DNA of 64,000 nucleotides, taken from assembly GCF_026210795.1 (NCBI RefSeq), contig NC_089454.1, forward strand, positions 124,001 through 188,000, given 5' to 3'. Position 1 is the stretch's first letter. Each line of letters starts with the position of its first letter. Shown piece by piece: positions 58,102 to 64,000 of this stretch. Origin of the DNA: Rhizophagus irregularis (Eukaryota > Glomeromycota > Glomeromycetes > Glomerales > Glomeraceae). The translations under genes were made by a program, and so were the position numbers. The notes under the pieces were generated by a model that saw only the letters and a list, made by a program, of their open reading frames with translations, was not told where the DNA came from and ran no database searches.

Positions 58102-58720
58102 TTTTCTGGAAAATGGTGGGAAATTGTGGAAAATGCTGCATTACGCCGAGCAATTTTTTGGAATAGCATTGTTACAACATTGTCTGATTTAGCAAATTTT
58201 ATGAAAATTTGGGAAAATGCTACATTATATCTCAAATGTAACATTTTGTAACATTTTGTAACATTGTTATAACATTGTCATTAAAATCAAATTTTGCTTT
58301 TTTTTTGTCAAATGTTCCAATTTTCTTACAAATGGTGCATTTTTATGAAAATTCCACATTTTATCTCAAATGTAATAACATTTCATAAAATTGTTATAAC
58401 ATTGTCAATTAAAATTAAATTTTGCTTTTTTTTTGTCAAATGTTCCAATTTTCTTTCAAATGGTGCATTTTTATGAAAATGCCACATTTTATCTTCAATG
58501 TGATATCATTGTAACAACATTTCATAAAATTGTTGTAACATTGTCAATTAAAATCAAATTTTGTCAAATATTCTGATTTTTTGGCAAATGGTGTATTTTT
58601 TTATGAAAATTCTATATTTTCTGTCGAAATGTTGCATATTTTCAGCAAATTTTACGTTTTTTGGCCAAATGTTTCATTTTCGTCAGAATGTTAAAATGTT
58701 ACATTTTTTTTTTGAAAATG
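58080..58720. repeat. ~160-bp tandem repeat
   Basis: Three imperfect copies containing TCAAATGTAACATTTTGTAA, CATTGTTATAACATTGTCA, AAATTTTGCTTTTTTTTTGT and CAAATGTTCCAATTTTCTT. ORFs across it are artefacts. Confidence 0.7.
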
Positions 58721-59100
58721 CTCAATAATATGGCATTACGCTGGAAAATGTAGCATTTCACCAAATTACAAAAGTAAAAAGCATCACAATTATCACATTT
58801 TTTGGAAAATTCCACATTACATTAAATTACACTAAAAAATGTAGCACTATACTAGATTATATAGCATTACACTAAAAAATACCACAATTACACTAGACAA
58901 TGTAGCATTACACTAAAAAGTACCACAATTATCATATTTTTTAGAAAATTTCACGTTATACTGGAAAATGTAACATTATGCTAGAAAATGCGGAATTGCA
59001 CTAAAAAATGCGGAATTGCACTAAAAAACACAAAAAAAATACTACAATTACACAGGATAACATAGCATTACACTTAATTACATTAGATAATTTTTATTTA
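58721..59100. repeat. Short-period repeat, TAGCATTACACTAAAAAAT family
   Basis: Irregular copies of GTAGCATTACACTAAAAAAT, ACCACAATTACACTAGA and AATGCGGAATTGCACTAAAA. Confidence 0.6.
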
Positions 59101-59261
59101 TTTGTAAAATTACGGACATTATTAAATTTATAATATTTATATTCTAACGCATTATTTAACATTAAATTCACATTGTTAATATTAACAATGTATCAACACG
59201 ATGTGTTGTTTAATTTATACGAAACCTTACTACTGAAGACTCCCTCTTTTTGTCACTATAA

Positions 59262-59325
59262 ACAGGTGGAGGGAGCAGCAATGGCTCTCCCCCTATAGGT
59301 ACTTTATGGCCTCTACCTGTTTACA
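59262..59325 (+). ncRNA. Candidate structured hairpin
   Basis: AAACAGGTGGAGG pairs with CCTCTACCTGTTT (one mismatch), enclosing a second short stem around GGCTCTCC. GC content is well above the surroundings. It could be a small structured RNA or the end of a mobile element; no known RNA family was recognised. Confidence 0.35.
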
Positions 59326-59494
59326 GAGGAAGGGGCTTTTCATAAAGTTATTAGATAGATATATATATATGTATATATATAAGTATATATATACATCTAT
59401 CAAAAAAATTATAATAAAAAAAAAAAATTTTTTCAGGGAAAATGCCCCTATTTATACAAAAATATATATCACGTGTATCACGTGATATTACTAA

Positions 59495-59580
59495 TAATTA
59501 CCGCAGCAGGCGCAGCTTCAGCTGCGCCTATAGCGAAAAAAAATTAAGCTTTTTTAGCAAAAGCTTAATTTTTTTTTCTT
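59495..59580. repeat. Two strong hairpins before the 2.2-kb array
   Basis: GGCGCAGC, TTCA, GCTGCGCC (about 59,508-59,527) and AATTAAGCTTTT, TTAGC, AAAAGCTTAATT (about 59,540-59,568) are perfect stem-loops. They continue the hairpin-rich style of the array that follows. Confidence 0.7.
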
Positions 59581-59780
59581 ACGTCCCTTTCTTTCGACAT
59601 TTCTTTCTCACCTTCCCTTTCCCCTTTCCCTTTCGTTCTACCCCTCCCTTTTTCGTTTCATTTTCCCCTTTCCCCTTTGTTCTTCCTCCCTTTTCGTCCT
59701 TTTCCCTTTCATTTTTCACTTTCCCTTTCCACTTTTCCTTTTCGTTCTTTTTTTTCCCTTCCCTTCCCCTTTTATCGTAA
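59580..59780. repeat. Polypyrimidine tract
   Basis: About 200 bases made mostly of CCCTTTCC-type words. A polypurine block of the complementary kind (GGGAAAGAGAAAGG) lies at 61,565-61,640 near the other end of the array. Confidence 0.75.
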
Positions 59781-59819
59781 ATTAGAAATATTGGAAATTT
59801 CCTTTCAGAAAAACAAAAG

Positions 59820-62065
59820 GGTAAGTTTCGAATCATTTGATTCGAAACTTTAATATTTTTTTTTTTATTTTTTAGGAAACGTTTCTAACGTTTCCTATAT
59901 CTTCTTTTTTTTATAGGTCTTTTCGCCGTATTCAACTTGGAAAAACGAAACAGTAAATTTCGAGGCGTTCGCCTTGAAACTTTTTTAAAAAATATTTAAT
60001 TTAGGAAACATTATTAACGTTTCCAATAATTCTTTTTTTTTATAGGTTTTTTTGGCGTACTCGACTTAGGAAAATGAAATGGTAAGTTTCGAGGCGTTCG
60101 CCTCGAAACTTTTTTTCTAAATACTTTTTAGGAAACATACTGACGTTTCCTTTCTTTTTTTTTTTATAGATTTTTTAGTTTTGACTTTGGGAAATGAAAA
60201 ACTGAAAGGTAAGTTTCGAAGCATTTCGCTTTGAAACTTTTTTTTAAAAAAAAATTTTTTAATTTTTTTGTAAGGAAACGTTTCTAAGTTTCCTTTTTTC
60301 TTTTGTAGGAACGCCAGATGTTTGGATAATGTATTTCGAAATGAACCGGTAAGTTTTGCAACGAATCGTTGCGAAACTTAAATTTTATTATTTTTTTTTT
60401 AAGAAACGTTAACTAACGTTTCTTTTTTTATTTTTTGTAGGTTCCGGACGTTTGGATAGTGAAATTCAAAACGAGCCAGTAAGTTTTGCAACATGTGTTG
60501 CGAAACTTTATTTTATTAATTTTTTTTTTAAAGAAACGATACTAACATTTCTTTTTTTCTTTTTTTTAGATTCCGGACATTTGGATGATGAATTTCGAAA
60601 CGAACCGGTAAGTTTCGCAACATTGTGTTGCGAAACTTTATTTTATTAATTTTTTTTTAAAGAAACGATACTAACGTTTTTTTTTTTCCTTTTTTTAGAT
60701 TCCGGACGTTTGGATAATGAATTTCGAAATGAACTGGTAAGTTTCACAACATTGTGTTGCGAAACTTGAATTTTATTGTTTTTTTTTAAGAAACGTTAAC
60801 TAACGTTTCTTTTTTTTTATTTTTGTAGGTTCTGGACGTTTGGATAGTGAAATTCGAAACGAGCCGGTAAGTTTCACAGCATGTATTGCAAAACTTTATT
60901 TTATTGATTTTTTTTTTAAAGAAATGATACTAAACGTTTCTTTTTTTCCTTTTTTTAGATTCCGGACGTTTGAATGATGAATTTCGAAACGAACCGGTAA
61001 GTTTTGCAACATTGTGTTGCGAAACTTTATTTTTATTTATTTTTTTTAAGAAACGTTAACTAACGTTTCTTTTCTTCTTTTTGTAGGAACGCCAGACAAA
61101 ATTTTTGGGTGAAAGGTAATATTTTTGTTTTTTTTTGTTAATAATTTTTTCTACGAAACGTTAACTAACGTTTCAGTTTTTTTTTTATAGATTCACGACT
61201 TCGCCTCCAGGACGAGATTTCGAAGGTAAATATTTACCTTCGAATCAATTTTGTTTTTTTTTGTTTAACGAAATGTTAGTAAACATTTACTAACGTTTCG
61301 TTTATCTTTATTTTTGTAGTTGATTTTTTGGTCGCCTTCTGTACGGAAGAATTTTGAAGGTAAATATAAGAACCTTCGAAGTTTATTTGTTTTATTTACA
61401 ATGAAACGTTTACTAATGTTTCGGTTTTCATTTTTTAGGTTCCAGGGTGCCGTTTCAACATTTCGAAGGTATTAGAACTTCGAAATTATTGGATTTTTGT
61501 TATGTAATGAAACATTGTTTAAAGTTTCGTTTATTTATTTTTTTTTTTGTAGGTTAAAGGAACGGAAAAATGAAAGGGAAAGGTGAAGACGAAAGGGGAA
61601 AGAGAAAGGGGAAAGAGAAAGGGAAAACCGAAATGGAGCGGGAGAACATTTCGAAGGTATACTTCAAAATGTTTGTTATACCTTCGAAATGTTTGTTTTT
61701 TATTTTCTTTTTTAACGAAATGTTTATTAACGTTTCATTTATTTTTTCTTTTTTTTAGGTTCGATGGCTCCTTGGACATACCGGAGTTCAATATTTCAAA
61801 GGTATATTATACTTCGAAATACTTTTTTTATTTTTATTTTTCAATGAAACGTATATTAACGTTTCGTTTTTTTTCTTTTCTTAGGTTTGGTAGTTCTTGT
61901 CCTTGAACGTATGGAATTTAACATTTCGAAGGTATATAACTTTGAAATGTTTTTTATTTTGATTTTTTTTCAACGAAACGTATATTAATGTTTCGTTTTT
62001 TTTCTTTTTTAGGTTTTAAACTTGACTTGGCTTATCAGACATTTGATACATGAATGAATTAGAGG
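59820..62065 (+). repeat. Array of ~17 hairpin-flanked microexon/intron-like units
   Basis: Period about 130 bp. Each unit runs: acceptor TTTTTTAG or TTTGTAG; a 29-40-nt block (mostly 38 nt in the central units, beginning ATTCCGGACGTTTGGAT and ending AACGAACCG); donor GTAAGT that forms the 5' arm of a stem-loop (AAGTTTCGCAAC, loop, GTTGCGAAACTT); an AT spacer; a second stem-loop (GAAACGTTAACTAACGTTTC) containing CTAAC; then a T tract to the next acceptor. Stem sequences change from unit to unit but keep pairing. Later units (61,100 on) have palindromes such as TTCGAAGGTAAA / TTTACCTTCGAA over the donor. No continuous reading frame was found. Confidence 0.75.
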
Positions 62066-62500
62066 TACGGATTATCCATAGATCATTGGATATCCGATGA
62101 ATATTGATTATTGTTAAATAATAATAATTGTGCATTTATTAATAAATAATATTATAATAAATTATGTGAAATTATTAAACCAGTGATTTAAATTGTCATG
62201 GCGTTTACACTAAATTGTTTAAAATTATTACTAAATTTCGCTCAATTGTCCGAAATTATTACAAAATTTTACTCAATTATCTGAAATTATTGCAAAATTT
62301 CACTAAATTGTCTCTGAAAATGTTGCATTTATACCGTTTACACTCAATTGTCCAAAATCGGTAAAACATTTTCACTCAATTGTCCGAAATTATCCTAAAT
62401 TTCATTAAATTATTCAAAAATTTAGCTAAAATTTACCAAAAACATGCCACAATTTTCCACAATTTGCATTACGTTTGCACAACATTGCTGAAAAATTCAC
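62066..62500. other. AT-rich sequence grading into a minisatellite
   Basis: Repeated words such as CACTCAATTGTCCGAAATTAT occur several times. No coding signal. Confidence 0.45.
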
Positions 62501-62960
62501 CTAAATTTTCAACAATTTACATAACATTACTAAAAATTTACCTAAATTCACCACAATTTGCACTTCATTTGCATAAAATTACTAAAAATTTAACTAAATT
62601 CACCACAATTTGCATTACGTTTACATAAAATTACTAAAAATTTAACAAAATTCACCACAATTTGCACTTCGTTTGCATAGCATTACTAAAAATTTAACTA
62701 AATTCACCACAATTTGCATTACGTTTACATAAAATTACTAAAAATTTAACTAAATTCACCACAATTTGCACTTCGTTTACATAACATTACTAAAAATTTA
62801 ACTAAATTCACTACAATTTGCACTTCGTTTACATAACATTTCTAAAATTTAACTAAATTCACCACAATTACATTACGTTTGCATAAAATTACTAAAAATT
62901 TAACTAAATTCACCACAATTTGCACTTCGTTTGCATATCATTACTAAAGATTTGCCTAAA
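62500..62960. repeat. ~52-bp minisatellite
   Basis: About nine tandem copies built from ATTACTAAAAATTTAACTAA, ATTCACCACAATTTGCACTT and CGTTTACATAA. Confidence 0.85.
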
Positions 62961-63300
62961 ATTTCCCACAATTTAATGATAATTTACTGAAAAATTTCTT
63001 AACATTTGAATTAGGAATTCTGTAGGAATTCCGCCATTTTGACAAAATTTGCCAAATTGTAAGTCCTCCATTATCCCAAAATTGTAACACAATTTATCCC
63101 AATTTACTGGGATAATTCTCAATTTGCCAGAAAAATTCCAGGCAAATTTTGCGACAATGACATCTGTTCAACCTGTGGTACAGAGGTGAATTCCATCAGA
63201 TAACAGTGCCACTAAATTTTCACGTTGTGATAATCCACCTATACGACGTATTCTCCATGTTTCAATAATATTCCCACATCAGGAAATTTTATAGCGCGAA
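62961..63300. other. Intergenic, nothing recognised
   Basis: AT-rich spacer between two minisatellites. Confidence 0.35.
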
Positions 63301-63750
63301 AAATTGCGTAAGTTTACGATTTTGTAAGTTTACGAAAGTTTATGGCATAATATTTCGAAAAATTTCGAAATATTACGTAAGTTTACAATTTCGTAAGATT
63401 TATGTGATATTACGGTTAAAATATTACGTAAGTTTTCAATATCGTAAGATTTACGCAATATTACGGTCAAAATATTCTGCAAATTTACAAAACTGTAAAC
63501 CTGCGTAATATTACGGTTGAAATATTTCGAAAATTTACGAAACTGTAAACCTGCGTAATATTACGGTTAAAATATTTTGAAAATTTACGAAACTGTAAAC
63601 CTGCGTAATATTACGGTTGAAATATTTCAAAAATTTATGAAACTGTAAACCTGCGTAATATTACGGTTAAAATATTTCGAAAATTTACGAAACTGTAAAC
63701 CTGCGTAATATTACAGTTGAAATATTTCGAAAATTTACGAGATTGTAAAC
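63300..63750. repeat. 50-bp minisatellite
   Basis: About six copies of a 50-base unit (AATATTACGGTTGAAATATT, TCGAAAATTTACGAAACTGT, AAACCTGCGT), more regular toward the right, with a degenerate start of TACGTAA-type words. Confidence 0.85.
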
Positions 63751-64000
63751 TGCATATGCAGTAGAACGTATACAAGGGGCATGTGATACTATTGAATAAT
63801 CAAAAATAATATAAACACCTTTTCTTTTATATAAACACCTTTTTTTTTAAGTTTGGGAAAGCAAATTTATTTTTATTTACGAATTTTTTATTATTTACAA
63901 TTTTTATGTTAAAAATTAAAGTAAATTCTAATTTTTATTATAACTTAATAAAAAAAATACACATTTGATACTTGTTCGCTACTATTTTATAAAATAGTAC
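63751..64000. other. End of window, nothing recognised
   Basis: A short palindrome (TGCATATGCA, about 63,751) and a small duplication of ATATAAACACCTTTT. No coding signal. Confidence 0.4.

Noticed and set aside
59262-59345. Possible tRNA or rRNA fragment (GC-richer hairpin)
   Set aside because: No cloverleaf, B-box or recognisable rRNA motif; recorded only as an unassigned hairpin.
59442-59836. Basic or Phe/Pro-rich ORFs on both strands
   Set aside because: They are produced by the polypyrimidine/polypurine tract; no coding evidence.
60452-60649. ORF containing EIQNEPVSFATCVAKL-like repeats
   Set aside because: It reads through the microexon array and its intron-like parts; the periodicity is not a multiple of three overall.
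62500-63750. Possible CRISPR-like array (regular 50-52-bp repeats)
   Set aside because: The repeats are directly adjacent with no unique spacers, and the genome is eukaryotic; they are minisatellites.

Overview
The window is AT-rich eukaryotic nuclear DNA with short GT-AG introns, CTAAC-type branch points, very long repeat-filled gaps and lineage-typical gene families: Uma2-like nucleases, SAM/nuclease proteins, Crinkler relics, an expanded WD-like plus ion-channel family, and tnp2-type transposons. This combination points to an arbuscular mycorrhizal fungus (Glomeromycotina, most like Rhizophagus). That assignment is inferred from remembered family content, not from a search.

Layout. 1-1,000: relics of a Myb gene. 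1,115-2,523: a divergent ubiquitin that appears to be spliced in frame to an iodothyronine-deiodinase-like protein. 3,040-11,110: mostly decaying accessory genes (a frameshifted hypothetical, an Uma2-like nuclease relic, a SAM/nuclease relic, a Crinkler ATPase relic) and one fairly clean unknown ORF (9,490-10,191). 11,200-14,300: minisatellites, a TGTCCGGA repeat cluster and a LINE relic with a twin-priming-like inversion. 14,337-16,045: an unrecognised multi-exon gene. 16,900-18,900: low complexity and minisatellites. 19,255-22,760: a tnp2/Plavaka-type CACTA transposase. 23,100-24,850: an array of microexon/intron-like units, interrupted by a MITE. 26,200-30,120: a Crinkler N-terminal relic, a dispersed inverted repeat and a gene cut by a LINE. 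30,936-31,484: a MITE with an 8-bp target duplication. 32,018-37,200: pseudogenes (coiled-coil family, Aurora-like kinase) and small genes.

Three genes were spliced by hand and their reading frames close exactly: a two-repeat Myb protein (37,427-37,971, 129 aa), an ion channel with a WD-like N-terminus (38,497-43,022, 8 exons, 1,325 aa), and the most striking gene in the window (49,010-54,710, 20 exons, 1,427 aa). The last joins a signal peptide, an animal-type haem peroxidase domain lacking the usual distal Asp-His, a DOMON domain, a cytochrome b561 membrane domain, a cytochrome b5 domain and an FAD/NAD(P)H reductase. It reads as a complete transmembrane electron wire, an analogue of dual oxidase built from different parts.

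54,917-64,000 is almost entirely repeats: a second copy of the 8-bp-TSD MITE, a ~115-bp tandem repeat, a MULE transposase C-terminal fragment (SWIM plus zinc knuckle), several minisatellites, and a ~2.2-kb array of about 17 units (59,820-62,065). Each unit looks like a microexon plus a short intron whose 5' splice site and branch point each sit in a hairpin. The hairpin sequences differ between units while the pairing is kept.
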